A stretch of 64,000 nucleotides of DNA from Duganella guangzhouensis (GTDB lineage Bacteria > Pseudomonadota > Gammaproteobacteria > Burkholderiales > Burkholderiaceae_D): contig NZ_WKJK01000008.1 in the NCBI RefSeq assembly GCF_009674535.1, positions 186,001-250,000 of the forward strand, given 5' to 3'. Positions 1 to 9,029 of the stretch are shown here, piece after piece (positions within the stretch are counted from its first letter, which is position 1; each line of letters starts with the position of its first letter). A model generated the notes under the pieces. That model was not told the DNA's origin. It did no database searches and worked only from the letters and a program-made list of their open reading frames with translations. The translations under genes and the position numbers were made by a program.

Positions 1-1
1 A

Positions 2-661
2 CCGCGCCTGTACCGGGTGGTGGCTGACCGTATCCAGGAACTGATCCGCAACGAAAACATCGCCGCCGGCGAGCGCCTCCCCTCCGAGCGCGACCTCGCC
101 ACCAAGCTCAGCGTCAGCCGCGCCTCCCTGCGCGAAGCCCTGATCGCGCTGGAACTGGGCGGCGTGATCGAAGTGCGCGGCGGCTCGGGCGTCTACGTCA
201 GCGAACTGCCGGAACCGGCCGAAACCGATCTGCCGGAAGCTGGTCCGGGTCCGTTCGAAGTGCTGTCCGCGCGCCGCCTGATCGAATCCGAAATCGCCGC
301 CATCGCCGCCCGCGTCGCCACCGACAGCGCCATCGACGCCATCCTGCAAGCGGTGGTCGAGATGGAAAAACACCACGCCAATTATTCCAGCAACGAGCAG
401 GCTGACCGCAACTTCCACCTCGCCATCGCGCGCGCCACCGGCAACAGCGCGCTGGTCGGATCGCTGAACTATCTGTGGGACCAGCGAGGCCGCCTGTGGC
501 ACAAGCTCAAAGAACACTTCCAGACCGAAGAGCTGCGTCAGGAAACGCTGAAGGACCACCGCCGCATCCTGGAGGCGATCGCCGCCCACGATCCGGCAGC
601 GGCGCGCAAAGCCATGCGCGCCCACCTGGAACGCGTGACCCGTACTTTCTCGCGCGGATAA
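2..661 (+). CDS. FadR-family (GntR) transcriptional regulator, 5' truncated
   Basis: The reading frame is open to the window edge, so the true start lies upstream; the visible part is 219 residues. The N-terminus is a GntR winged helix (VADRIQELI, then LPSERDLATKLSVSRASLREAL, then a GxGVYV wing). The rest is an all-helical FCD ligand-binding domain with the metal-site pattern FHLAIARATGN and a late DHRRILEAI helix. FadR-family proteins usually repress sugar-acid or carboxylate catabolic genes. It is co-directional with the pectin genes and probably controls them, with a uronate-derived ligand as inferred effector. No strong terminator follows; 662-871 holds only a weak GC hairpin and the leader of the next gene. 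Confidence 0.9.
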   Translation, partial: PRLYRVVADRIQELIRNENIAAGERLPSERDLATKLSVSRASLREALIALELGGVIEVRGGSGVYVSELPEPAETDLPEAGPGPFEVLSARRLIESEIAAIAARVATDSAIDAILQAVVEMEKHHANYSSNEQADRNFHLAIARATGNSALVGSLNYLWDQRGRLWHKLKEHFQTEELRQETLKDHRRILEAIAAHDPAAARKAMRAHLERVTRTFSRG

Positions 662-871
662 ATAGTACCCGAAGTAACGCAGGTCCGGCCTCGATGCCGG
701 CCGCGAAACATAAAGTAATCAAGTTATTGACCGGCTTGACCTAGGCACGCCCGCGCATCGCGCGCGGCACTGCCCTCGTTACAGCGGCACGGAGTACGCG
801 AGGTGCTCCAATCACGCAGCCACCTGCCCTGCTGCGTATAACTTTATTCAAGAGACGAAGGAGACAACACC

Positions 872-3586
872 ATGAAGTCCGAGCACTCGGTCCAGAACCG
901 TTCCGCCCAACCTCGCCTGCTGCTCACGGCCATTGCACTGGCCGTGGTCACGCTAGCCAACCAGGCTTCCGCGCAGACCGATGACGCCAACATGACCCGT
1001 GTCGAAGTGACCGGTTCCAGCATCAAGCGCGTAGCCAACGAAGCATCGCTGCCAGTCACCAGCGTCAAGGCTGAAGACCTGGTCAAACAAGGCATGACCA
1101 CCCTCGCCGACTTCATGATGGCGCTGCCGCAATCGGCTTCGCTGGCGCCCTCGAACGCCGGCTCCGGTACCAACATCAACCTGCGCGGCCTCGGTGTCAA
1201 CCGCACCCTGGTGCTGCTGAACGGCCGCCGCATGGCCAACGAGGCGATCGCCGACGGCTACGCCAACCTGGACGTGATTCCGCTGTCCGCCATCGCCCGC
1301 GTCGAAATTCTGCGTGACGGCGCATCGTCGATCTACGGTTCCGACGCCATCGGCGGCGTGGTCAACTTCATCACCAAGACCTCGTTCGAAGGCACGCAAA
1401 TCACCGCGCAAGCCGTGCAGCCAGAGAAAAAAGGCGGCGGCGACGAACAGCGCATCAGCGCCACCTGGGGCAAGGGCAATCTGGAACGCGACGGCTGGAG
1501 CTTCTACGCCACCATCGATGCCCACCAGCGTTCGCGTCTGGCCGCATCCGACCGCGCCTATCTGAGCTCGGCCGCCGTGCTGACCGCGCTGGGCCGCGCA
1601 CCAACGCTGGGTACCGGCGGCAACGCCACCCCGGCCAACTTCACCACCGCCACCAACAAGACCGCGCGCAATCCATACGCCGGCACTTGCGATGCGCCCT
1701 ACTCCATCGTTGGCCAGAAAGGTACTTGCGTACTGGACGCCAATGAGTATGGCACCGCGCTGTACGCCAACCAGCAGGTCACTTTCTACACTCGTGGCGC
1801 CTACAAGTTCAGCGAAGACCACATCGTCACCGTCGACTACGCGCGCGGTCAGGAATACATCCTCGGCACCAAGAACCCGACCAATGCGCTGGCTGTCAAC
1901 GGCGTCTCGGCGACCGTGCCATCGACCAGCAAATGGTATCCTGGTAACAGCGGCGGCGTGCCCGCCGTCGCCGGCCTAACCGGCGAACCGCTGACCGTCA
2001 CCTGGGCGGTGGCGGACGGCGGCCTGGCCACCACCAAGGACGTGCAGGTCAATCAGCGCCTGGCCCTGAGCGACGAAGGCGTGATCGCCGGCTGGGACTA
2101 CAAGGCCGGCCTGGTGATCGGTATCTCCAACCGCGACAACTACTACTACTCCGGCTACTACAAAGGCCAGGGTCTGATCGACGGCCTGGCCAGCGGCGTG
2201 CTGAATCCATTCGGCACCCAGGACGCGGCCGGCAGCGCTTACCTGGACACGATCAGCGTCGACGGCCAGAAAAACCGTACCTCGAAATCGACCTACAAGG
2301 GCGTTGACCTGACCATCAGCCGCGCGCTGGCCGAACTGCCTGGCGGTTCGCTGGCAGTGGCGGTGGGTGCCGACGTGCACCGCGACACCACCGAAGACAC
2401 CAAGCTGCCGATTACCTCGCTGGTCACCTACGCCGGCACTAGCCCGTCGCACGGCGAAGGCGCGCGTAACGTGTCCGCGCTGTTCACCGAGATCAACGCG
2501 CCGGTCACCAAATCGCTGGAACTGAACGCCGCCGTCCGCGCCGACCATTTCAGCGATTTCGGCACCACCGTCAATCCGAAGATCAGCTTCCGCTGGGAAG
2601 CCAGCAAGGCGCTGATGTTCCGTGGCTCGGCCAACACCGGCTTCCGCGCACCGACGCTGTTTGACGCCTACGGTTACCGCCTGCCAGGCGCCACCACCAC
2701 CACTTCCGCCAAGTGGGACGATCCGGTACTGTGCCCAGGCGGCACCCCGGGCGTGGCCGGCACCGGCACCGCGCTGCCAGGCTATGTGGCATCGACCGTC
2801 TGCAACACCACGCTGCCTAAACAGACCGGCTCCAACGCCAATCTGAAGCCTGAGAAATCGAAGGGCTACACGCTGGGCGTGGTGATGGAACCGATCAAGA
2901 ACAGCATGATCTCGCTGGACTACTGGAACATCAAGATGAAGGACATGCTGGCCAACCTGCCAGAGCAAGTGTACTTCCTCGATCCAGTGAAATACGCATC
3001 GTACTTCGTGCGTAATGCGGACGGCACCATCGCCTACATCAACAACACCACCATGAATCTGGGCGGCCAGCGCGCGGCGGGTATCGACGTATCGGCTTCG
3101 TATGCGTTCCCGAGAACCGCTTACGGCGACTTCAAGGTCTACCTGGACGGTACCTACCTGACCCAGTTCGACAACCAGCTGTATGACGGCTCGGCATTCG
3201 TGTCGAACATCGGTCAGTTCGGCCTGGCCAGCAACGGTACCACTTCCAGCTTCCCTATCATCACCTACCGCTGGAAGCACACCGCGCGTTTGAACTGGGC
3301 CAAGGGTAACTGGAACAGCACCCTGACCATGAACTACAACTCGAAGTACACCGACCAGAATCTGGTGGCGCAGCAGTACTGGCGCAACATCAACTCGTAC
3401 AAGCTGTGGAACCTGACCACCACGTACAACGGTTGGAAAAACATCCAGGTCACCGGTGGCATCACCAACCTGTTCAACGCACCACCGCCAGCAACCAACA
3501 GCAGCCTGTATAGCTATGGTTACCTGAGCAGCGCCGGCAGCCCGATCGGCCGCGCTTACAACGTGCGTGTCACCTACAACTTCTGA
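872..3586 (+). CDS. TonB-dependent outer-membrane receptor (probable pectin oligosaccharide uptake)
   Basis: This 904-residue protein has a signal peptide ending near ANQASA-QT. A plug domain follows (about 40-165) with VEVTGSSIKR, NINLRGLG, LVLLNGRRM and the VEILRDGASSIYGSDAIGG signature. A long beta-barrel ends in the outer-membrane C-terminus VTYNF. A strong AAGGAG ribosome site precedes the ATG. The family uses TonB/ExbBD energy to import large substrates. Its place directly before four pectin-degrading enzymes suggests it imports oligogalacturonides or rhamnogalacturonan fragments; that substrate is inference. A rho-independent terminator follows at 3630-3666. Confidence 0.9.
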   Translation: MKSEHSVQNRSAQPRLLLTAIALAVVTLANQASAQTDDANMTRVEVTGSSIKRVANEASLPVTSVKAEDLVKQGMTTLADFMMALPQSASLAPSNAGSGTNINLRGLGVNRTLVLLNGRRMANEAIADGYANLDVIPLSAIARVEILRDGASSIYGSDAIGGVVNFITKTSFEGTQITAQAVQPEKKGGGDEQRISATWGKGNLERDGWSFYATIDAHQRSRLAASDRAYLSSAAVLTALGRAPTLGTGGNATPANFTTATNKTARNPYAGTCDAPYSIVGQKGTCVLDANEYGTALYANQQVTFYTRGAYKFSEDHIVTVDYARGQEYILGTKNPTNALAVNGVSATVPSTSKWYPGNSGGVPAVAGLTGEPLTVTWAVADGGLATTKDVQVNQRLALSDEGVIAGWDYKAGLVIGISNRDNYYYSGYYKGQGLIDGLASGVLNPFGTQDAAGSAYLDTISVDGQKNRTSKSTYKGVDLTISRALAELPGGSLAVAVGADVHRDTTEDTKLPITSLVTYAGTSPSHGEGARNVSALFTEINAPVTKSLELNAAVRADHFSDFGTTVNPKISFRWEASKALMFRGSANTGFRAPTLFDAYGYRLPGATTTTSAKWDDPVLCPGGTPGVAGTGTALPGYVASTVCNTTLPKQTGSNANLKPEKSKGYTLGVVMEPIKNSMISLDYWNIKMKDMLANLPEQVYFLDPVKYASYFVRNADGTIAYINNTTMNLGGQRAAGIDVSASYAFPRTAYGDFKVYLDGTYLTQFDNQLYDGSAFVSNIGQFGLASNGTTSSFPIITYRWKHTARLNWAKGNWNSTLTMNYNSKYTDQNLVAQQYWRNINSYKLWNLTTTYNGWKNIQVTGGITNLFNAPPPATNSSLYSYGYLSSAGSPIGRAYNVRVTYNF

Positions 3587-3629
3587 TGAAGCTGTGGGGT
3601 CATAAACCGCGTCACTCCGCCTGAGTTGT

Positions 3630-3666
3630 GGGCGCCGGACCGCATCGCGGCCGGCGCCCTTTTTTT
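3630..3666 (+). terminator. Rho-independent terminator after the TonB receptor
   Basis: A perfect 9-bp GC stem (GGGCGCCGG at 3630-3638 with CCGGCGCCC at 3651-3659) has a 12-nt loop and is followed by seven T (3660-3666). It ends only 12 nt before the ATG of the acetylesterase gene, so it may act as a partial terminator that lowers expression of the downstream enzyme genes relative to the receptor. Confidence 0.85.
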
Positions 3667-3678
3667 GTGGATTTCATC

Positions 3679-4455
3679 ATGAAACACCTGATTTCCTGCG
3701 CCGTCCTGGCCCTGCTGGCCGGCGGCGCTCATGCAGCAGACAAGCCAGTGCGCTTCATCCTGGTCGGCGATTCGACCATGGCCAACAGCAGCGGCTATGG
3801 CGACGCCTTCTGCGCGCGCGTCAACCGCGCCAACACCTGTCTCAATCTGGCCAAGGGCGGCCGCAGCTCCGGCAGCTTCCGCGCCGAAGGACGCTGGGAC
3901 GAAGTCGAGGGACTGCTGCGCGGCTCCGCCGCCTACCGCGCCACCTATGTGCTGATCCAGTTCGGCCATAACGACCAGCCGGGCAAACCTGGCCGCTCCA
4001 CCGATGTGAAAACCGAATTCCCCGTCAATATGAATCGCTACGCGCAGGAAGTGAAAGCGCTGGGCGGCATACCGGTGCTGCTTACGCCGCTGACGCGCCG
4101 CACCTTCAAGGACGGCGTCCTCGAAAATAATTTCGGCCCATGGAACGATGCGATTCGTGCCGCCGCCAACGCGCAGCAAGTGGCTCTGCTGGACCTGAAC
4201 GCGGACAGCTACGCCGCCGTGCAGGCCATGGGTCAGGACGAGGCGGACACGCTGGCCATGGTGCCGCGTCCGGCCGACTATGGCGTCCCCGCCGCCGCAG
4301 GCAAGGTCGAAGTGGCCGGCGCCGCCAAGACCGCGTTCGACCGCACCCACCTGGGCGTCAAAGGCGCGGCCTACTTCTCGCGCATGGTGATGGAAGAACT
4401 CAAACGCACCGTGCCGGAAACGGCCGGGCAATTCAAGCCGGAGAGCGAGCAGTGA
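3679..4455 (+). CDS. Rhamnogalacturonan acetylesterase (SGNH/GDSL hydrolase, CE12-like)
   Basis: This is a 258-residue secreted esterase. The start at MKHLISC gives a clean signal peptide (cleavage near GGAHA-AD); upstream starts would run through the terminator hairpin. All SGNH blocks are present: LVGDSTMA (nucleophile Ser), NLAKGGRSSGSF (Gly), QFGHNDQ (Asn) and DRTHLG (Asp/His). Family members remove acetyl groups from the rhamnogalacturonan backbone so that glycosidases can act. No good Shine-Dalgarno is visible before the ATG. The stop overlaps the GTG start of the next gene (GTGA), so the two are probably translationally coupled. Confidence 0.88.
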   Translation: MKHLISCAVLALLAGGAHAADKPVRFILVGDSTMANSSGYGDAFCARVNRANTCLNLAKGGRSSGSFRAEGRWDEVEGLLRGSAAYRATYVLIQFGHNDQPGKPGRSTDVKTEFPVNMNRYAQEVKALGGIPVLLTPLTRRTFKDGVLENNFGPWNDAIRAAANAQQVALLDLNADSYAAVQAMGQDEADTLAMVPRPADYGVPAAAGKVEVAGAAKTAFDRTHLGVKGAAYFSRMVMEELKRTVPETAGQFKPESEQ

Positions 4456-7166
4456 AGCAGCACGCCATGCCCCATCGCGCCGGCCGCCCCGACGCGCCGC
4501 GCCGCGCCATGCCGCTTGTCGCGCCATCCACCGCAGCCGGTCTGGCCGGCGCTGCTGCTCGTCGCAAGTTTGCGGCCGCAGCGGCGACGCTGATCGCGGC
4601 AGCGCTGCAACTGCCGGCCCACGCGCAGGACGCGCGCAAGGTCAGCGAACCGGTGGCACCGCCCTCGTGCGCCGTGCTGACCGCTGGCGCGGCGGGCGGC
4701 GACGACACCGCGCGCATTCAGGCCGCCATCGACAAATGTCCTGCCGGCCGTGCGGTGCGTCTGTCCGCCAGCAACGACAAGCAGCGCTTTGCCGCCGGCC
4801 CGCTGACGCTGCGTAGTGGCGTCAGTCTGCAGGTGGACGCCAACACCACGCTGCAAGCCAGCGGCAATCCCAAGCTGTACGACAAAGGCGCCAACACCTG
4901 CGGCACCATCGACCAGCAAGGACGCGGCTGCAAGCCCTTCATCACCATCGACAACGCCAAGTCCAGCGGCATCTACGGCGAAGGTGTCATCGACGGCCAG
5001 GGCGGCCGCGTGATCGACGGCGGCAGCGAATCCTGGTGGCAGTTGGCGCGCCGTGCGCAAAAGGAAGACGCACGCCAGAACGTGCCGCGCCTGATCGAAA
5101 TCACCAACTCGCAGGACATCAGCCTGCACAAGATCACGCTGCGCAATTCGCCCAACTTCCACGTCACGCTGAACAAAGTGGATGGCTTCACCGCCTGGGG
5201 CGTGCGCATCGACACCCCTGCCACCGCGCGCAACACCGACGGCATCGACCCGATCTCCTCACGCAACGTCACCATCGCCTACAGCCATATCCGCACCGGC
5301 GATGACAACGTCGCAGTCAAAGCCGGCAACAACGGCCCGACCGAAAACATCTCCATCCTGCACAACCGCTTCTACAGCGGCCATGGCATGTCGATCGGCA
5401 GCGAAACCAATGGCGGCGTGCGCCGCGTGCTGGTGGAAGACCTGAGCATGGACGGCACCACCTCCGGCCTGCGCATCAAGAGCGACGTCTCGCGCGGCGG
5501 CGTGGTGGACCTGGTCGCCTATCGCAACGTCTGTTTGCGCGACGTGAAAACGCCGATCGACATCAGCACCCGCTACAGCAAAACCGCAGAGGGATCGCAG
5601 ATTCCGGTCTACACCAACATCGCCTTCGACGACGTGCACAGCGTGTCGCCGGGCCGCGTGCTGGTGCAGGGCTACGACGAACAGCGTCCAGTACAGGTGG
5701 CAATGCGCAACGTCAGCATTACCGGCAAGGCCGATCGCAAGATCGAATTCGCCCAACTGGCGGGTAACATCGGCGCTATCGACACCAGCACCTGCGCCCA
5801 GCGTTTCGCGCCCTTCCCTGAAACAGCCGCCGCCAGCGCGCGGCCGCAACTCACGCTGGAACAGGCGAAGCAGTTCTCCTATGCCGAGGTACTGAAATAC
5901 GTCGGCATCGCCGGCCAGGAAACGGTCGACCCGTGGGACCCGCTAAACGATCCGCTGGCCAAAGGCGCGGCGTTCACGCCGGACTACATCGTCGACAAAG
6001 CCGCGCGCGCCGACGGCATCCGCAGCTTCAACACCGTGCAGGAAGCCGTCAGCCACGCGGTGCTGGACAGCGCCGCCCATCCGGCCAAGCGGCTGTATCT
6101 GCTGCTGAAACCCGGCGTGTATCAGGAGCTGGTCTACATCCCCGCCTCCGCCGCACCGATCACCATGTACGGCGAAGGCAAGGATGCGGCGGCGACCAAA
6201 ATCACCGCAAAACTGGATGCCTCCAACACCGGCGCCGAATACAGCGCGCGTCATGGCGCCCAGTTCGCACAAGCCGCGCCAGACGTGCAGGCCATGTATG
6301 CCAGCATCAAAGACCGCCCGCAGATCGGCACCTTCGGCACACAGACCGTCTGGGCCAGGAACAATGGCTTCCAGGCGCGTAACCTGACCTTCGAAAACGG
6401 CTACAACAAAGACACCGGCAACGCCCGCGCCGAAGCGCTCCCCAACATCAACAACATCCACCATCAGGCATTGGCGCTGAACGTGGACAGCGCCGACAAG
6501 GCGCAATTCGAAAACGTCCGTCTGCTTGGCTTTCAGGACACGCTGTATCTAAAGTCGCCGCAGCCCGGCAGCACCGTGCGCAGCTTCTTCAACAAATCCT
6601 ATATCGAAGGTGATGTCGATTTCATCTTCGGTGACAGCACCGCTTACTTCTACCAGAGCGAAATCCGCACACTGGGCGACCGTGGCGTGTCCTACGTCGG
6701 CGCGCCGGACACCCATGTCAAAACCAAGTACGGCTTCGTGTTCGACAACGTGCGCTTCACCCACGAAGGCAAAAAGGACGGCGATTTCTACCTGCTGCGC
6801 CAATGGTTCCACAGCTCGCGCTGCACGCCGTACGCGCCGTTGCCGCTGGAAGGCTATCGTTGCACCTACGGCCCCACCAACGTCTACACCGCCCCAACCG
6901 GCACCGTGGCGCGCGTATCGCTGGAAGCGGTCGGCAAAATGGTGGTGATGAATTCGCACATCGGCGCCCACATCAACAAACAGCATCCCTGGTCCGACTG
7001 GAACAAGAAAGGCACCCTCTCCTACCGCCCCGCCCAGTACAACTCGGACGACCATTGGAACAACCTGATTAAAGCCGGCATCGATCCCGTCAAGGATCTC
7101 GGCTACAGCAAACCACCTTCGCCAGCCGACGTGTTTATCGGCGAATTCAATAATTCGGATGAATGA
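4452..7166 (+). CDS. Bifunctional polygalacturonase (GH28) - pectin methylesterase (CE8) fusion
   Basis: The gene encodes about 904 residues from a GTG overlapping the previous stop. An export signal ends near LPAHA-QD, after an unusually long Arg/Ala-rich N-region. Residues about 75-440 are a GH28 beta-helix with NTDGIDP (about 260), GDDNVAVK (about 282), GHGMSIGSE (about 310) and RIKSD (about 340). Residues about 500-890 are a CE8 pectinesterase with GFQDTLYL (about 693), VDFIFGDS (about 721) and an RQWFHSSRC region (about 782). The fusion would demethylate pectin and hydrolyse the resulting polygalacturonate with one polypeptide. Motifs for both domains look intact and no frameshift is seen between them. 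Exo or endo action cannot be decided from the motifs. Confidence 0.9.
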   Translation: MKQHAMPHRAGRPDAPRRAMPLVAPSTAAGLAGAAARRKFAAAAATLIAAALQLPAHAQDARKVSEPVAPPSCAVLTAGAAGGDDTARIQAAIDKCPAGRAVRLSASNDKQRFAAGPLTLRSGVSLQVDANTTLQASGNPKLYDKGANTCGTIDQQGRGCKPFITIDNAKSSGIYGEGVIDGQGGRVIDGGSESWWQLARRAQKEDARQNVPRLIEITNSQDISLHKITLRNSPNFHVTLNKVDGFTAWGVRIDTPATARNTDGIDPISSRNVTIAYSHIRTGDDNVAVKAGNNGPTENISILHNRFYSGHGMSIGSETNGGVRRVLVEDLSMDGTTSGLRIKSDVSRGGVVDLVAYRNVCLRDVKTPIDISTRYSKTAEGSQIPVYTNIAFDDVHSVSPGRVLVQGYDEQRPVQVAMRNVSITGKADRKIEFAQLAGNIGAIDTSTCAQRFAPFPETAAASARPQLTLEQAKQFSYAEVLKYVGIAGQETVDPWDPLNDPLAKGAAFTPDYIVDKAARADGIRSFNTVQEAVSHAVLDSAAHPAKRLYLLLKPGVYQELVYIPASAAPITMYGEGKDAAATKITAKLDASNTGAEYSARHGAQFAQAAPDVQAMYASIKDRPQIGTFGTQTVWARNNGFQARNLTFENGYNKDTGNARAEALPNINNIHHQALALNVDSADKAQFENVRLLGFQDTLYLKSPQPGSTVRSFFNKSYIEGDVDFIFGDSTAYFYQSEIRTLGDRGVSYVGAPDTHVKTKYGFVFDNVRFTHEGKKDGDFYLLRQWFHSSRCTPYAPLPLEGYRCTYGPTNVYTAPTGTVARVSLEAVGKMVVMNSHIGAHINKQHPWSDWNKKGTLSYRPAQYNSDDHWNNLIKAGIDPVKDLGYSKPPSPADVFIGEFNNSDE

Positions 7167-7176
7167 GGAATACCGC

Positions 7177-9018
7177 ATGACCATCAATACCCAACGCCGC
7201 CACCTGATGAAAGCACTGCCAGCGGCGGGCCTGTCGTTCAGCCTCCCCGCCGTTGCGGCGACCGCGCCCGATCCGTGGCTGCAGGCGCAGGCCATCATCG
7301 ATCACGTTTCGCGTCCGTGCAATTTCCGCAAGCAGGATTTCGACATCACCGCCTATGGCGCCAAGCCGTGCAAGCTGACCAAGGTGCAAGCCTGGGTATC
7401 GCACGAGGATCGGGACAATATCGACACACCGGCCGCCGATGCCACCGACTGCTACGCCGCCATCAAGGCCGCCATCAAAGCATGCAATGAAGCCGGCGGC
7501 GGCCGCGTGCTGATTCCGGCCGGCGACTGGTTCTGCGCCGGTCCTATGGTGCTGCTGTCGAATGTGAATGTGCATCTGGCCAAAGGCGCGCACGTGTACT
7601 TCAGCCACAATCCGGCGGACTACGCCAAATACGGTGATATCGACTGCGGCAAGCACGGCAAGCTGACCATCTCGCGCTGGCAGAGCAACGACTGCCTGAA
7701 CTACTCGCCGATGGTGTACGCCTACGGCCAGGACAACATCGCGCTGACCGGCGAGGACTGGACCGCGATCCTGGACGGCCAGGGCGGCGTGGCCTTTAAC
7801 GACGCCGGCGATTGCTGGTGGACCTGGAAGGGCAAGCAGAAAACCATCAATTCCATCGGCCAGGGCACCACGCCCAACTTCAAGGCCGGCAAGATGTCGG
7901 AAAACACCGAGAATCCACTGAACCCGACTTCGCTGGCGGCGGTGGCGCCGGCGCTGACCGAAGCTGAGCGCGTGCTGATTCAAGGTGAAGGCGGCAAGTG
8001 GCGCGCCGATGCGTCCTATCTGCCGGCGCTGTCGGAAGCAGGTGTGGCGTTGTCGAAGCGCGTATTCGGCATCGGCCACTATCTGCGCGCACCGATGATT
8101 CAGATTATCGGCTGTACCAATGTGCTGCTGCAGGGGTACAAGGTGCAGAACACGCCGTTCTGGCAGCACCATCCGGTCCATTGCCGCAATCTGGTGATCC
8201 GTAACGTCTACATGCACAGCCACGGCCCGAACAGCGATGGCTTCGATCCGGAAGCCTGCGACCATGTGCTGGTGGATGGCTGCACCTTCGATACCGGTGA
8301 TGACTGCATCGCCATCAAGGCCGGCAAGGATCTGGATACGCAGTATGGTCCTTCGCAGAATATCGTGATCCAGAATTCGATCATGCATAGCGGCCATGGC
8401 GGTGTGACTTTGGGCAGCGAGATGGCGGGCGGGATTCAGAACGTGTTTGCGCAGAAGCTGGTGTTCGAGAACGCGAACTGGAAGACCAATCCGCTGAATA
8501 CGGCGATTCGGCTGAAGACCAATATGAACCGTGGCGGCTATCTGCGCAATTTCTATGTGCGCGATTGCACGATACCGAATGGGGTGCAGACCAGTCCTTC
8601 GTTCTATGCCTCTCTGCCTGGATCGCCGATTCAGTCGAAGACGGTGGCGACGGCGGCGGGCGCGATCGTGACCTTCGATTGCGATTACACGCCAACCAGC
8701 GACAACGTGCGTACGCGGCCGCCGGTGGTGGACAATGTGCAGATCTCGAACATCAAGGCAGGCAATGTGACGACCAAGGATGGCAAGCAGGTGTCGTGCT
8801 ATCAGGCGATTGTGGTACTGGGGCCGGTGGCTTCGGACTACAACGGATCGCAGCCGATGCCGCCGGTGCTGCCGGTGACCGGCGTTACCATCACCGACTG
8901 CGATTTCGGCACGCCGGTGAATGCCGCCGCGCCGTGGTACCTCTACAACGTCAAAGGACTGACGCTGAAGAATGTGACCATCGGCGGCAAGGTGCACAAC
9001 GCCACGCTGTCAGCCTGA
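7177..9018 (+). CDS. Second GH28 polygalacturonase, Tat-like signal
   Basis: This is a 613-residue GH28-type enzyme. The ATG at 7177 is preferred over 7159 because a GAGGA ribosome site lies just before it. The N-terminus QRRHLMKALPAAG resembles a twin-arginine signal. The catalytic core shows NSDGFDPE, DTGDDCIAIKAG, GHGGVTLGSE and IRLKTN in order, between about residues 350 and 450. An insertion of roughly 100 residues (about 210-300) separates the N-terminal strands from the core. It follows the fusion gene by 10 nt in the same operon. It probably trims oligogalacturonides in the periplasm or outside; exo-specificity is a guess. Confidence 0.87.
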   Translation: MTINTQRRHLMKALPAAGLSFSLPAVAATAPDPWLQAQAIIDHVSRPCNFRKQDFDITAYGAKPCKLTKVQAWVSHEDRDNIDTPAADATDCYAAIKAAIKACNEAGGGRVLIPAGDWFCAGPMVLLSNVNVHLAKGAHVYFSHNPADYAKYGDIDCGKHGKLTISRWQSNDCLNYSPMVYAYGQDNIALTGEDWTAILDGQGGVAFNDAGDCWWTWKGKQKTINSIGQGTTPNFKAGKMSENTENPLNPTSLAAVAPALTEAERVLIQGEGGKWRADASYLPALSEAGVALSKRVFGIGHYLRAPMIQIIGCTNVLLQGYKVQNTPFWQHHPVHCRNLVIRNVYMHSHGPNSDGFDPEACDHVLVDGCTFDTGDDCIAIKAGKDLDTQYGPSQNIVIQNSIMHSGHGGVTLGSEMAGGIQNVFAQKLVFENANWKTNPLNTAIRLKTNMNRGGYLRNFYVRDCTIPNGVQTSPSFYASLPGSPIQSKTVATAAGAIVTFDCDYTPTSDNVRTRPPVVDNVQISNIKAGNVTTKDGKQVSCYQAIVVLGPVASDYNGSQPMPPVLPVTGVTITDCDFGTPVNAAAPWYLYNVKGLTLKNVTIGGKVHNATLSA

Positions 9019-9029
9019 GAGCGGCGACC

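Noticed and set aside
721-745. TTGACC hexamers upstream of the first TonB receptor as a -35
   Set aside because: No acceptable -10 hexamer lies at 16-18 bp; the downstream sequence is GC-rich.
1976-3280. Long minus-strand open frame opposite the first TonB receptor
   Set aside because: It mirrors the receptor's codon bias in high-GC DNA; the translation is His/Val/Gly-rich with no domain or ribosome site.
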